Assembly (NCBI RefSeq): GCF_012273655.1 | Contig: NZ_JAAWWP010000010.1 | Span: 1-64,000 of the forward strand | Direction of reading: 5' to 3' | Source of the DNA: Streptomyces physcomitrii | GTDB lineage: Bacteria; Actinomycetota; Actinomycetes; Streptomycetales; Streptomycetaceae | Length of the DNA: 64,000 nucleotides | Shown here: positions 23,990 through 33,121 of the stretch, in pieces | How the letters are laid out: every line of letters begins with the position of its first letter | Numbering within the stretch: position 1 is the first letter of the stretch | The notes under the pieces: model-generated | Databases searched by the model: none | Told to the model about the DNA's origin: nothing | What the model saw: only the letters and a program-made list of their open reading frames with translations | Made by a program: the position numbers and the translations under genes

Positions 23990-24655
23990 ATGGGTTCCGC
24001 CCGCAACAGCAACAACACGCGCAAGGCACGGATAGAGGAGATGCGCCGCGCCGAGCAGGCGCGTGAGCGCCGCAACCGCGCCCTCACCATCACCGGTGTC
24101 GCGGTGATCGTCGCCGCGCTGGTCGGCGGCGGATTCCTGCTGGTCGCGAAGTCCGGCGACGACGACTCCGGCAAGGACGACGCGAAGGCGGAGAAGATCC
24201 CCTTCACCGTGGGCAAGGACGGCGTGACCTCCTGGGACGCGAAGAAACTCAAGCGCGACCACGTCGGCGAGAAGGTCAGCTACCCGATGAACCCACCGGT
24301 GGGCGGCAAGCACAACCCGGTCTGGCTGAACTGCAACGGCGACGTGTACGGCAAGGAGGTCCCGAAGGAGAACGCGGTGCACGCCCTGGAGCACGGGGCC
24401 GTCTGGGTGACGTACACCAGCAAGGCGCCGAAGGCCGACCTGGCGAAGCTGGAGGCCAAGGTCAAGAAGACCCCGTACTCGCTGATGAGCCCGATCGAGG
24501 ACCAGAAGGACCCGATCATGCTGAGCGCCTGGGGCAAGCAGCGCACCGTGCAGGGCGCCGACGACCCGAACGTGAACAAGTTCTTCTCCGAGTTCGTGCA
24601 GGGCAAGCAGACACCGGAGCCGGGTGCGGCGTGCACCGGGGGCGTCTCGAAGTGA
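23990..24655 (+). CDS. DUF3105 membrane-anchored protein
   Basis: 221-residue protein: a basic, coiled cytosolic N terminus (~1-33, KARIEEMRRAEQARERRNRA), one membrane helix (~34-55) and an extracytoplasmic DUF3105 domain with the signature HALEHGAVWVTY and PPVGGKHNPVW. The several conserved His residues suggest metal binding, but no function is established. It is immediately followed by a DUF305 gene with a GTGA overlap, and this pairing argues for a joint extracellular, perhaps copper-related, role. GAAGGA precedes the ATG. Confidence 0.88.
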   Translation: MGSARNSNNTRKARIEEMRRAEQARERRNRALTITGVAVIVAALVGGGFLLVAKSGDDDSGKDDAKAEKIPFTVGKDGVTSWDAKKLKRDHVGEKVSYPMNPPVGGKHNPVWLNCNGDVYGKEVPKENAVHALEHGAVWVTYTSKAPKADLAKLEAKVKKTPYSLMSPIEDQKDPIMLSAWGKQRTVQGADDPNVNKFFSEFVQGKQTPEPGAACTGGVSK

Positions 24656-25281
24656 GGCGTGCGTCGTGGATCGCCGCGGGGAGCGCCGCCGTGCTGCTCG
24701 CCGCGGCGGGCGGTTTCGGCGTCGCGCTCGCCAGTGACGCCGGGGACGAGGGCTCCGGGACGCCGGGCGCCGAGTCGGCGGACGCGGGCTTCGCGCGCGA
24801 CATGGCGGTCCACCACCAGCAGGCCGTCGAGATGTCGTACCTGGTACGGGAGGGCACCGACGACCCGGAGGTGCGCCGCCTCGCGTACGACATCGCGCAG
24901 ACCCAGGCCAACCAGCGCGGCATGATGCTGGGCTGGCTCGACCTGTGGCAGCTGCCGAAGGTGTCCGCCGAGCCGCCGATGAGCTGGATGGACATGGGGG
25001 GCATGGCCTCCGGCAAGGACGGCGCGCTGATGCCGGGCATGGCCACCAACACGCAGATGGCCGCGCTGGACAAGGCCGAGGGCAAGCAGGCCGAGGTCCT
25101 CTATCTGCGGCTGATGACCGAGCACCACAAGGGCGGCGTGCACATGGCCGAGGGCTGCGTGGACCGGTGCGAGGTGGACGTGGAGAAGCGGCTCGCCCAG
25201 GGCATGGTCGAGTCGCAACAGTCGGAGATCCAGCTGATGGCGGAGATGCTGCGGAAGCGGGGGGCGAAGGCCGAGGGCTGA
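24652..25281 (+). CDS. DUF305 secreted/membrane protein
   Basis: 209 residues. An N-terminal hydrophobic segment (SWIAAGSAAVLLAAAGGFGVALA) acts as signal or anchor. The DUF305 four-helix domain shows FARDMAVHHQQAVEM, RGMMLGW and MTEHHKGGVHMAE, with paired His and many Met residues typical of this ferritin-like, often metal-linked family. The GTG at 24652 overlaps the stop of the DUF3105 gene by 4 nt and is preferred over the ATG at 24631 because it starts at the basic residues of the signal peptide. It converges with the dehydrogenase gene 8 bp downstream. Confidence 0.88.
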   Translation: MRRASWIAAGSAAVLLAAAGGFGVALASDAGDEGSGTPGAESADAGFARDMAVHHQQAVEMSYLVREGTDDPEVRRLAYDIAQTQANQRGMMLGWLDLWQLPKVSAEPPMSWMDMGGMASGKDGALMPGMATNTQMAALDKAEGKQAEVLYLRLMTEHHKGGVHMAEGCVDRCEVDVEKRLAQGMVESQQSEIQLMAEMLRKRGAKAEG

Positions 25282-25289
25282 GGGCGCCC

Positions 25290-26282
25290 TCAGGCCAGCC
25301 GCGCGAGCTCCTCGCGCCGTACCGCGCCGCTCAGCGGCTCCCCCGCGAGGAAGCGCTCCACCTCGGCCGCCGCGAAGGCGCCGAGCCGCCGGGCCTCGCT
25401 GCCCTGGGCGCCCGCGATGTGCGGGGTGACCTGGACGTTGGGCAGCGCGAGCAGGGGGTGGCCGGGCGGCAGCGGCTCCGGCTCGGTGACGTCGAGGTAG
25501 GCGTCCAGGCGGCCCTTGGCGCACTCCCGGGTCAGCGCCTCGGTGTCGACGAGGCTGCCGCGGGCGGTGTTGACCAGGACCCCGCCGTCCGGGATCAGGG
25601 CGAGCATCCCGGCGTCGAGCAGCCCGCGGGTCTCCGGCAGCTCGGGGGCGTGCACGCTCACCACGGAGCTGCGGCGGCACAGCTCGGGCAGCGTGACGAG
25701 TTCGGCGCCGAGCGAGGCCGCCTCCGCCAGGGAGACGTACGGGTCGGCGAGCAGCAGGCGGTACCCGGCGGCGGAGCCGCGCAGCGCGCGCAGCACCCGG
25801 CGGCCGATGCGGGAGGCGCCGATGACGCCGATGGTGCGAGCGTCGGTGCCGGTGCGGGCGGCGAAGGCGGGCGGGCCCTCGGGGTAGCGGGCGGCGGTGC
25901 GCAGGGCGCCCTTGGCGGCGAAGGTCACCGCGGCGAGGGTGAAGTCGACGACCGGGCCCGCGTTGGCCTCGGCGGCCGAGGAGACCAGGATGCCGCGCTC
26001 CCACAGGGCGTCGCCGACCAGGGCCTTCACCGAGCCCGCCGCGTGCACCACGGCGGCGAGCCGGGGCGCCGCGGCGAGCACCTCGCCGGTCAGCGGCGGG
26101 CAGCCCCAGCTGGTGAGCAGGATCTCGGTCTCGGCGAGCACCCCCGGTGCGGGGAGGCTCCCGTCGCCGGAGGGCGGTACGAGGGTCACGCTGCGTGCGA
26201 GCCGGCGGCGCAGGTCACCGGGGAGCACCTGCTCGGCCACCTCCGCGTCCATCACCATCGCGGCGCACGGCCGGTACGTCAC
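25290..26282 (-). CDS. D-2-hydroxyacid dehydrogenase family protein
   Basis: 330-residue NAD-dependent oxidoreductase. The nucleotide-binding segment IGVIGASRIGRRVLRAL (GxGxxG-like), VSVHAPELPETRGLLD, LVNTARGSLVDTEAL with the catalytic Arg, the Glu in DVTEPEPLP and the proton donor His in TPHIAG are all present. The likely reaction is reversible reduction of a 2-keto acid. It starts with GTG at 26282. A long perfect palindrome lies 79-111 bp upstream and probably regulates it. The substrate is not predictable. Confidence 0.88.
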   Translation of the reverse strand: MTYRPCAAMVMDAEVAEQVLPGDLRRRLARSVTLVPPSGDGSLPAPGVLAETEILLTSWGCPPLTGEVLAAAPRLAAVVHAAGSVKALVGDALWERGILVSSAAEANAGPVVDFTLAAVTFAAKGALRTAARYPEGPPAFAARTGTDARTIGVIGASRIGRRVLRALRGSAAGYRLLLADPYVSLAEAASLGAELVTLPELCRRSSVVSVHAPELPETRGLLDAGMLALIPDGGVLVNTARGSLVDTEALTRECAKGRLDAYLDVTEPEPLPPGHPLLALPNVQVTPHIAGAQGSEARRLGAFAAAEVERFLAGEPLSGAVRREELARLA

Positions 26283-26360
26283 TTACGCCCCTCTCACCTG
26301 GCGTGCACGGGCCCGGACGGGTCGCGCGCGGACGCGGGCCGTGAAATCCGGGCGCCCATG

Positions 26361-26393
26361 GTAAACGGTTTCTCCGGCGGAGAAACCGTTTAC
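26361..26393. promoter_or_regulatory. 33-bp perfect palindrome, probable operator
   Basis: Arms GTAAACGGTTTCTCC (26361-26375) and GGAGAAACCGTTTAC (26379-26393) with a 3-bp centre. It lies between the divergent dehydrogenase and NAD+ synthetase genes, where a terminator is not needed. The AAACGGTTTC half-site resembles LacI-family operators. Confidence 0.6.
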
Positions 26394-26556
26394 TACGGGG
26401 TTCACCGGGTGCGCGGAGGGGTTCGGGGGGCGCCCGGTCCGGGCCGTGCGTACCGTCGGCGCACGCCCGCGCTCACCGCGCTCGGCGCGCGGGCGCGAGG
26501 CCCGGCGTGAAGACGGCCACAGCGCCCCGCTCGCGACATCGCGTCGCTCTGACGAT

Positions 26557-26569
26557 TACACTGGGCCGC
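26557..26569 (+). promoter_or_regulatory. Putative -10 element of a leaderless nadE transcript
   Basis: TACACT at 26557-26562 is followed by exactly 7 nt and the GTG at 26570, without a ribosome binding site. This predicts transcription starting at the start codon. The methionine aminopeptidase gene has the same arrangement. Confidence 0.5.
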
Positions 26570-28324
26570 GTGCCTCAACTACGCCTCGCCCTGAATCAGA
26601 TCGACACCTCGGTCGGCGACCTCGCCCACAACGCCGAGGCGATCGTCCGCTGGACCCGGCACTGCGCCGAACAGGGAGCGCACCTCGTCGCCTTCCCCGA
26701 GATGGCGCTGACCGGGTACCCCGTGGAGGACCTCGCGCTGCGCTCCTCCTTCGTCGAGGCCTCGCGCACCGCCCTGGTGGAGCTGGCCGCCCGCCTCGCC
26801 GAGGAGGGCTTCGGGCAGCTGCCGGTCCTGGTCGGCTACCTCGACCGCTCGGAGGCGGCCCAGCCCCGGTACGGGCAGCCCGCGGGCTCCCCGCAGAACG
26901 CGGCGGCGGTCCTGCACGGCGGCCGGGTGGTCCTCACCTTCGCCAAGCACCACCTGCCGAACTACGGCGTCTTCGACGAGTTCCGCTACTTCGTGCCCGG
27001 CGACACCATGCCCGTACTGCGGGTGCACGGGGTGGACGTGGCGCTCGCGATCTGCGAGGACCTGTGGCAGGACGGCGGCCGGGTGCCCGCGGCCCGCAGC
27101 GCCGGGGCCGGGCTGCTGCTCTCGATCAACGCCTCGCCGTACGAGCGCGACAAGGACGACACCCGCCTGGAGCTGGTGCGCAAGCGCGCCCAGGAGGCCG
27201 GCTGCACCACCGCCTACCTCGCCATGATCGGCGGGCAGGACGAGCTGGTCTTCGACGGCGACTCGATCGTGGTCGCCGCGGACGGCGAGGTCGTCGCGCG
27301 CGCCCCGCAGTTCTCCGAGGGCTGCGTGGTCCTCGACCTCGACCTGCCCGCCGCGAGCCCCGAGCCCCGTACCGGGATCGTCGACGACGGGCTGCGCATC
27401 GACCGGCTGGTGCTGTCCGAGGACCCGCTGCCCGCCTACGAGGCCGAGCTGACCGGCGGCTACGCGGACCGGCTCGACGACGACGAGGAGGTCTACTCGG
27501 CGCTGGTGGTCGGGCTGCGCGCCTACGCCGCGAAGAACGGCTTCCGCTCGGTGCTCATCGGGCTCTCCGGCGGCATCGACTCGGCGCTGACCGCCGCGCT
27601 CGCCTGCGACGCCCTCGGCGCCCAGAACGTCTACGGCGTCGCCATGCCCTCGAAGTACTCCTCCGAGCACTCCAAGGGCGACGCGGCCGAGCTGGCCCGG
27701 CGCACCGGACTCGACTTCCGCACGATCCCGATCGAGCCGATGTTCGACACCTATATGGAGTCGCTCGGCCTGACCGGGCTCGCCGAGGAGAACCTGCAGT
27801 CCCGGCTGCGCGGCACGCTGCTGATGGCGCTGTCCAACCAGGAGGGGCACATCGTGCTCGCCCCGGGCAACAAGTCCGAGCTGGCGGTGGGCTATTCGAC
27901 GCTCTACGGCGACTCGGTGGGCGCGTACGGCCCCATCAAGGACCTCTACAAGACGGGCGTCTTCCGGCTCGCCGAGTGGCGCAACCGGGCGGCCGCCGAG
28001 CGCGGCCAGACCCCGCCGATCCCGGAGAACTCGATCACCAAGCCGCCGAGCGCCGAGCTGCGCCCGGACCAGGTGGACACCGACTCGCTGCCCGACTACC
28101 CGGTCCTGGACGCGATCCTGGACCGCTACGTCGACCACGACCAGGGCGCCGACGAGATCGTGGCCGCCGGTTTCGACCCGGAGCTCGTGACGAAGACGCT
28201 GCGGATGGTGGACGGCGCGGAGTACAAGCGGCGCCAGTACCCGCCGGGCACCAAGATCTCCGCGAAGGGCTTCGGCAAGGACCGCAGGCTGCCGATCACC
28301 AACCGGTGGCGGGAGTCGGGCTGA
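26570..28324 (+). CDS. nadE: Glutamine-dependent NAD+ synthetase
   Basis: 584-residue two-domain enzyme making NAD+ from nicotinate adenine dinucleotide, ATP and glutamine. The N-terminal nitrilase-type glutaminase has Glu (AFPEMALTGYP), Lys (FAKHHLPNY) and Cys (LAICEDLW). The C-terminal synthetase carries the P-loop IGLSGGIDSAL and the LAPGNKSELAVGYSTLYGD segment. The frame is open from an ATG at 26507, but the GTG at 26570 (VPQLRLALNQID) begins at the family's normal N terminus and fits a leaderless promoter. A strong terminator follows at 28347. Confidence 0.95.
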   Translation: MPQLRLALNQIDTSVGDLAHNAEAIVRWTRHCAEQGAHLVAFPEMALTGYPVEDLALRSSFVEASRTALVELAARLAEEGFGQLPVLVGYLDRSEAAQPRYGQPAGSPQNAAAVLHGGRVVLTFAKHHLPNYGVFDEFRYFVPGDTMPVLRVHGVDVALAICEDLWQDGGRVPAARSAGAGLLLSINASPYERDKDDTRLELVRKRAQEAGCTTAYLAMIGGQDELVFDGDSIVVAADGEVVARAPQFSEGCVVLDLDLPAASPEPRTGIVDDGLRIDRLVLSEDPLPAYEAELTGGYADRLDDDEEVYSALVVGLRAYAAKNGFRSVLIGLSGGIDSALTAALACDALGAQNVYGVAMPSKYSSEHSKGDAAELARRTGLDFRTIPIEPMFDTYMESLGLTGLAEENLQSRLRGTLLMALSNQEGHIVLAPGNKSELAVGYSTLYGDSVGAYGPIKDLYKTGVFRLAEWRNRAAAERGQTPPIPENSITKPPSAELRPDQVDTDSLPDYPVLDAILDRYVDHDQGADEIVAAGFDPELVTKTLRMVDGAEYKRRQYPPGTKISAKGFGKDRRLPITNRWRESG

Positions 28325-28346
28325 CCGCCCGGCCGCCGAGCCGCAC

Positions 28347-28388
28347 GGCCACCGGCCGCTGAGGGGCATCCTTCAGCGGCCGGTGGCC
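28347..28388. terminator. Bidirectional terminator hairpin between nadE and an MFS gene
   Basis: Perfect 16-bp arms (starting GGCCACCGGCCGCTGA at 28347 and ending at 28388) with a 10-nt loop, followed by TTTCAGTT. It separates convergent genes. Confidence 0.85.
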
Positions 28389-28456
28389 TTTCAGTTCGGC
28401 GGTCCGGCGGTCCGGCGGGATCCGGGCCGATCGGCCGCTGCGCGCGGCCGGCCGGT

Positions 28457-29680
28457 TCAGCGTTCCGCCCGCTCCCGCCGCTTCGGGGCGTACGAGGCGA
28501 CCAGGCGCCCGCCGAGCACCGGGCCCGCGGCGCCCCGGCGGCGGTCGACCGCGTAGGCCGCGGCCGCCACGCCGAGTCCGGCCACCGCGAGGACCGCGCC
28601 CACCACGGCGGGCGAGGTGGTGCCGAGACCCGCGGCGAGGGCGAGGCCGCCGATCCAGGCGCCGCCCGCGTTGGCCAGGTTGAAGGCGGCCTGGTTGGCG
28701 GAGGAGGCGAGGGAGGGCGCCGCGTGGGCCTTCTCCATCACCATCAGCTGGAGCGGGGAGGAGGTGGTGAAGGCGACCGCGCCGAGCAGGGTGACGCCGA
28801 GGGCCGCGCTCCACTCGCTGCGCATCAGCAGCGGGAAGGCCGCGAGGACCGCGGCGAGGGCGAGCAGCCCGCCGAAGAGGGTGCGGCGCATGGCCCGGTC
28901 GGCGAGCCTGCCGCCGAGCAGATTGCCGATGGTGGCGCCGACCCCGAAGAGCGCGAGCAGCAGGGTCACGGTCGAGTCGGCGAAGCCCGCGGAGTCGGTG
29001 AGCATCGGCGTGATGTAGCTGTACGCGGCGAACAGCGCGGCGAAACCGGCGACCGTGGTGCCGAGGGCCAGCCAGACCGGCAGCGAGCCGAGGGCGGCGA
29101 GTTCGCTGCGCAGCCCCGAGGACTCGCCGTGGGTGTGGTCGTGCGGGATGAGCAGCAGCAGCGCGGCGATGGCGGCGACGCCGATCCCGCTGACCGCGAG
29201 GAAGGTGGCGCGCCAGCCGAGGTGCTGGCCCATCAGGGTCGCGAGGGGGACGCCGATCACATTGGCCACCGTCAGGCCGAGGAACATCAGCGAGACGGAC
29301 TGCGCCTTGCGTTCGGCCGGGACGAGTCCGGTCGCCACCACCGCGCCGACGCCGAAGAAGGCACCGTGCGGCAGCCCGCTGAGGAAGCGGGCGGCGAGCA
29401 GCCACTCGCTGCCGGGGGCGAGGGCGGACAGCGCGTTGCCCGCGACGAAGAGCGCCATCAGGCCGATCAGCACCTGCCGCCGGGAGAAGCGGGCGGTGAC
29501 GGCGGCGAGCAGCGGGGCGCCGATGACGACCCCGAGCGCGTACGCGGAGACGAGGTGCCCGGCGGAGGGGATCGAGATGCCCAGGTCGTCCGCGACCTCG
29601 GGCAGCAGCCCCATCATCACGAACTCGGTGGTACCGATGCCGAAGGCGCCCACGGCGAGGGCGAGCAGGGCCAAGGGCAT
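28457..29680 (-). CDS. MFS drug/sugar exporter (DHA1, AraJ/Cmx-like)
   Basis: 407-residue transporter with about 12 membrane helices. It begins directly with helix 1 (LALLALAVGAFGIGTTEFVMMGLLP), a hallmark of the DHA1 12-TM subgroup that includes chloramphenicol and arabinose/IPTG efflux proteins. Helix 5 holds the motif-C-like GLPHGAFFGVGAVVATGLVP. The substrate is unknown. Two short palindromes lie upstream (29783-29795 and 29851-29864) and could be operator sites. Confidence 0.9.
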   Translation of the reverse strand: MPLALLALAVGAFGIGTTEFVMMGLLPEVADDLGISIPSAGHLVSAYALGVVIGAPLLAAVTARFSRRQVLIGLMALFVAGNALSALAPGSEWLLAARFLSGLPHGAFFGVGAVVATGLVPAERKAQSVSLMFLGLTVANVIGVPLATLMGQHLGWRATFLAVSGIGVAAIAALLLLIPHDHTHGESSGLRSELAALGSLPVWLALGTTVAGFAALFAAYSYITPMLTDSAGFADSTVTLLLALFGVGATIGNLLGGRLADRAMRRTLFGGLLALAAVLAAFPLLMRSEWSAALGVTLLGAVAFTTSSPLQLMVMEKAHAAPSLASSANQAAFNLANAGGAWIGGLALAAGLGTTSPAVVGAVLAVAGLGVAAAAYAVDRRRGAAGPVLGGRLVASYAPKRRERAER

Positions 29681-30181
29681 GAAGCTGAACCTTTCGGGGT
29701 GGGATAAACGGGGCGGACGGGCGGCGGCGCTGCCGGGTGGTGGGGCGGAGCGGTGTGCGGGACGGAGCGGTGCACGGGTTCAGGAACCGGGTTCCGTTTT
29801 CCCTGTCCGACTGGCAGTGCGGCGGGAGCACGGCCCGGGCGGGACAGTGGTGTCATCGTTGACAAGGAGTGAACAACCGCGCCCCGTACGGGTATTCCGC
29901 TTTTTCCGGGAGGGACGGAGATTTTCCGGGGCGTGACATTCCGGGAGGAGCGAGAAGCCGGGAGGTTCGGAAGGCCCGGGAGGACCGGAAGGACGGTCAC
30001 CCGGCGGCGCTCCGGCGACCGTACGTCTTCGTCACGGCCGAGACTCCCATGCTCCCCCGCCACCCGGGCCGGTGGCAAACGTGGGGGCCGGGCCAGGAGC
30101 GCGTACGAGGTCGCGTACGAGATGAAACGCTCCCAGCCCGGCCCTGGTTCGGGTTCGACCCCGTTCCGGTGGGCCCGCCGC
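29681..30181. other. Intergenic region upstream of the MFS gene
   Basis: About 500 bp with no convincing coding region; open frames here lack Streptomyces third-position bias. It contains GGAACC-G-GGTTCC at 29783-29795 and TGTCA-N4-TGACA at 29851-29864, both possible regulator sites for the MFS gene transcribed leftwards. The 3' side abuts the stop of the subtilisin gene. Confidence 0.4.
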
Positions 30182-31396
30182 CTACCGCTCTTCCACGCGC
30201 AGCAGCCGGTTCGGGGTGCCCTCCCCCGGGTCGCCGATCCTGTCCGGGGTGGCGCCCTCGGTCAGGGCGGCCGCGACCTCGGCCGGGGTGGCGTCCGGGT
30301 GGGCGGCGAGATGGAGGGCGGCGGCGCCGACGACGTGCGGGGTCGCCATGGACGTACCGGAGAGGGTGGCGCTCGCCCCGTCGTCGGTGTTCCAGTCGGA
30401 GACGATCTCCTCGCCGGGGGCGAACAGGTCCACCGAGGGGCCGTGATTGGAGGAGGGGCGGCGCCGGTCCGCCTTGGTGGAGGAGGCCACGGTGAGGGCC
30501 TCGGCGACCCGGGCCGGGGAGTTGGCCCCCGCGTCGGTGTCCTCGTTGCCCGCGGCGACGCCGAAGGTGATCCCGGCGGCGATCGAGGCGCGCACCGCGG
30601 CGTCCAGGGCCTCGTCGGCGCCCCCGCCGAGGCTCATATTGGCGACCGAGGGGCCCTGGTGGTGGGCGGTGATCCAGTCGATGCCCGCGATGACCTGCTC
30701 GGTGCTGCCCGCGCCGTTGTCGTCGAGGACGCGCACCGCGACCAGCTCCGCCTTCTTCGCGACCCCGTGCAGGGCCCCCGCGAGCGTCCCGGCGACATGG
30801 GTGCCGTGGCCGTTGCCGTCGTCCGCGCTCGTGTCGCCGTCGACGGCGTCGTAGCCGTAGGAGGCGCGGCCCTCGAAGTCGCGGTGGCTGATACGGATTC
30901 CGGTGTCGAGCACATAGGCGGTGACGCCCTCGCCCGCCGTGTCCGGGTAGCGGTACGCGCCGTCCGGTGCCGTCTCGCTCTGGTCGATGCGGTCCAGGCC
31001 CCAGGAGGGCGGGTCCTGCTGGGTGGCGGTGGCGTGCATCCGCTGGTTGTGGACGACCTTGTCGACGGCCGGGTCGGCGGCCAGGCGGCGGGCCTCGGAT
31101 CCGCTGAGGCCGCCCGCGGAGAAGCCGTTGACCGCGGAGTCGAAGCCGCGCCGGAAGGTGCCGCCGTACCGCTCGGCGAGCGTCCTGCCCCGGTCGGCGG
31201 CCCGGATCCGTTCGTCCCCCTTGAGCAGGACCAGGTAGCTGTCCCGGAGGGCGCCCGCGGCCGGTGTCCCGTGGACCCGCCCCTCGGCCGGTGGGGAAGC
31301 ACTGGCGGGCAGGGCGAGCAGCGAGCCGGTGACGGCGGCCGCGGCGAGGGCCGCGAGCAGGGTGCGGCGCCCGGCCGGGCGGGGGTGAGCGGACAT
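30182..31396 (-). CDS. Secreted S8 (subtilisin-like) serine protease
   Basis: 404-residue prepro-protease. A signal peptide ([24 protein letters not shown]) is followed by an I9 inhibitor propeptide (~45-125, [17 protein letters not shown] to [10 protein letters not shown]) and a proteinase-K-like catalytic domain. The catalytic triad is visible: Asp in [16 protein letters not shown], His in [14 protein letters not shown] and Ser in [11 protein letters not shown]. There is no C-terminal extension, so the mature enzyme should be freely secreted. GGAGG stands 10 nt before the ATG at 31396. Confidence 0.95.
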   Translation of the reverse strand: MSAHPRPAGRRTLLAALAAAAVTGSLLALPASASPPAEGRVHGTPAAGALRDSYLVLLKGDERIRAADRGRTLAERYGGTFRRGFDSAVNGFSAGGLSGSEARRLAADPAVDKVVHNQRMHATATQQDPPSWGLDRIDQSETAPDGAYRYPDTAGEGVTAYVLDTGIRISHRDFEGRASYGYDAVDGDTSADDGNGHGTHVAGTLAGALHGVAKKAELVAVRVLDDNGAGSTEQVIAGIDWITAHHQGPSVANMSLGGGADEALDAAVRASIAAGITFGVAAGNEDTDAGANSPARVAEALTVASSTKADRRRPSSNHGPSVDLFAPGEEIVSDWNTDDGASATLSGTSMATPHVVGAAALHLAAHPDATPAEVAAALTEGATPDRIGDPGEGTPNRLLRVEER

Positions 31397-31645
31397 GTGC
31401 GGAGTCCTCCGGGGTGGGGACGGAGGAGCACGGGGAACCGGTCGACTCGCCCCGCCGGGCGCCCTGTTGGGGCTCCGGCGGCCGGTTCGGGCTCCAGTGC
31501 TACGGAACCCTGGACGAAGGGGCGGATCCGCGCAAGGGGGCCCGGTGTGCACGCCGGTACGTGCGGGGGCGGACCGGCGCCGGGCCGGAAAGCCCGCCCG
31601 CGAGCACTCCAACTGCTCGCGTCGGGGCCGCCGCCGGCGCCACTC

Positions 31646-32671
31646 CTACTCGCCGAGCTTGATGCCCGCCGCGACCGGGAGGTGGTCGCTGCCGGTGTCG
31701 GGCAGGGTCCAGGAGGTGGTGGGCTCCACGCCCTTGACCATGATCTGGTCGATACGCGCCATCGGGAAGGAGGCGGGCCAGCTGAAGCCGAAGCCCGCGC
31801 CCGCCGCGCCCTGGGTGGAGCGCATCTGGGAGGTGACGGCGTGCAGGGCGCGGTCGTTCATGGTGCCGTTGAGGTCGCCGAGCAGGACGACGCGGCGCTC
31901 GGGCTCGTCGCTGATCGCCTCGCCGAGCGCGTTGGCGCTCTGGTCGCGCCGGCTCGCGGTGAAGCCGCTGTCCACCTTCACGCGCACCGAGGGCAGATGG
32001 GCGGCGTAGACGGCGACCGCGCCCTCGGGGGCGGTGACCACGGTCCGCATCGCCCGGGTCCAGCCGAGCTTGATGTCCACCGACCTGGTGCCGGAGAGCG
32101 GGTACTTGCTCCACACGCCCACGGTGCCCTCGACGGCGTGGTACTTGTACGTGCCGCCCAGCGCCTTCGCGTACACCGGCCGGGCCGACTCGGTGAGTTC
32201 CTCCAGGGCGATCACGTCCGCGCCGGAGGCGGCGACGTCGCGGGCGGTGTCCGCCGGGTCGGGGTTCTCGGCGTTGACGTTGTGGGTGACCAGGGTGAGG
32301 TCGGCGCCGCCGCCGGTCTTGTCCGTGATCAGCCCGCCGAAGAGGTCGCACCAGACCGCCACCGGCAGGATCAGGGCGATCAGCGCGGTGGCCGAGCGGC
32401 GCAGCAGGCCGAGCAGGAGCAGCAGCAGGACGGGGATGCCCAGCCAGGGCAGGAAGGTCTCGGTCAGACTCCCCAGGTTGCCGACGCTGTTGGGGATCTG
32501 TGCGTGCACCAGCATGATCAGAGCCAGCACCACGGCACACCCGGCGAGGACGAGGCCGCGGCGCCAGATCCCGGGCCTGCTCCAGTCCCCCACCAGGCGG
32601 CGGAAGCGGCCGTGGTCCTGCTCGGAACCCGAGCCGGCGTTGTCCGTTTCCGTCATATATGCCTGCGCCAT
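31646..32671 (-). CDS. Membrane-anchored endonuclease/exonuclease/phosphatase-family protein
   Basis: 341-residue protein. After a short cytosolic start, three hydrophobic segments (~38-58, ~72-92 and ~94-112) place a C-terminal EEP domain outside the membrane. The domain shows THNVNAENPD, the metal Glu in ALEELTESA, VVLLGDLNGTMND and GSDHLPV, the normal order of EEP catalytic motifs. It could be an extracellular nuclease or a phosphodiesterase/sphingomyelinase-like enzyme. GAGG precedes the ATG at 32671; an ATG at 32656 is an alternative. Confidence 0.88.
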   Translation of the reverse strand: MAQAYMTETDNAGSGSEQDHGRFRRLVGDWSRPGIWRRGLVLAGCAVVLALIMLVHAQIPNSVGNLGSLTETFLPWLGIPVLLLLLLGLLRRSATALIALILPVAVWCDLFGGLITDKTGGGADLTLVTHNVNAENPDPADTARDVAASGADVIALEELTESARPVYAKALGGTYKYHAVEGTVGVWSKYPLSGTRSVDIKLGWTRAMRTVVTAPEGAVAVYAAHLPSVRVKVDSGFTASRRDQSANALGEAISDEPERRVVLLGDLNGTMNDRALHAVTSQMRSTQGAAGAGFGFSWPASFPMARIDQIMVKGVEPTTSWTLPDTGSDHLPVAAGIKLGE

Positions 32672-33121
32672 CTGCTCGCCTCACCGCCTGCCGTGCACAC
32701 CGTCCCCGCCTGCCCGAAACACTAGGCGATATCCGGTGCTGCTCCTGCCGTCCGACAACGGCCTTACGAGGCGGAGGACGAGCGGGCCTCCCGGCCGAGT
32801 TCCTGCCCGGCGGCGGGTGCCCGGGGCTGTGACACAAGCGACCGGAGGCTGTGACACAACCGGCACACCGGACGCCCGGGAGAGCGTCGGCGGTGGAGCC
32901 GGGCCCGGGTCCCGAGCGGCACCCCGTGCCCATCGCCGCAGGCGGCGCCGTCCGCCGTGCGGAGGGCCGGCCCCGCTGCCGCGGAGGGTCGGCCCCGCTC
33001 CGGGAGCGTGACGCGTACCGCTCCCCGAGGGGTCTGGCCCCGACCGGCATCCGGTGCCACCATGGAACCGGTCCGGGGACGCCGTCAGGGCGCCTCGAGA
33101 TGACATGAAGGAGCCGTTGCG
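32672..33121. other. Intergenic region upstream of panB with a paired direct repeat
   Basis: 450 bp without a credible gene. The 13-mer GGCTGTGACACAA occurs at 32825-32837 and again at 32847-32859, a 22-bp pitch or about two helical turns, which would put two protein-binding sites on one DNA face. An AAGGAG Shine-Dalgarno lies just before panB. Confidence 0.45.

Noticed and set aside
29859-29898. TTGACA as a -35 box for a + strand promoter
   Set aside because: No acceptable -10 lies 16-19 bp downstream and no gene follows on that strand.
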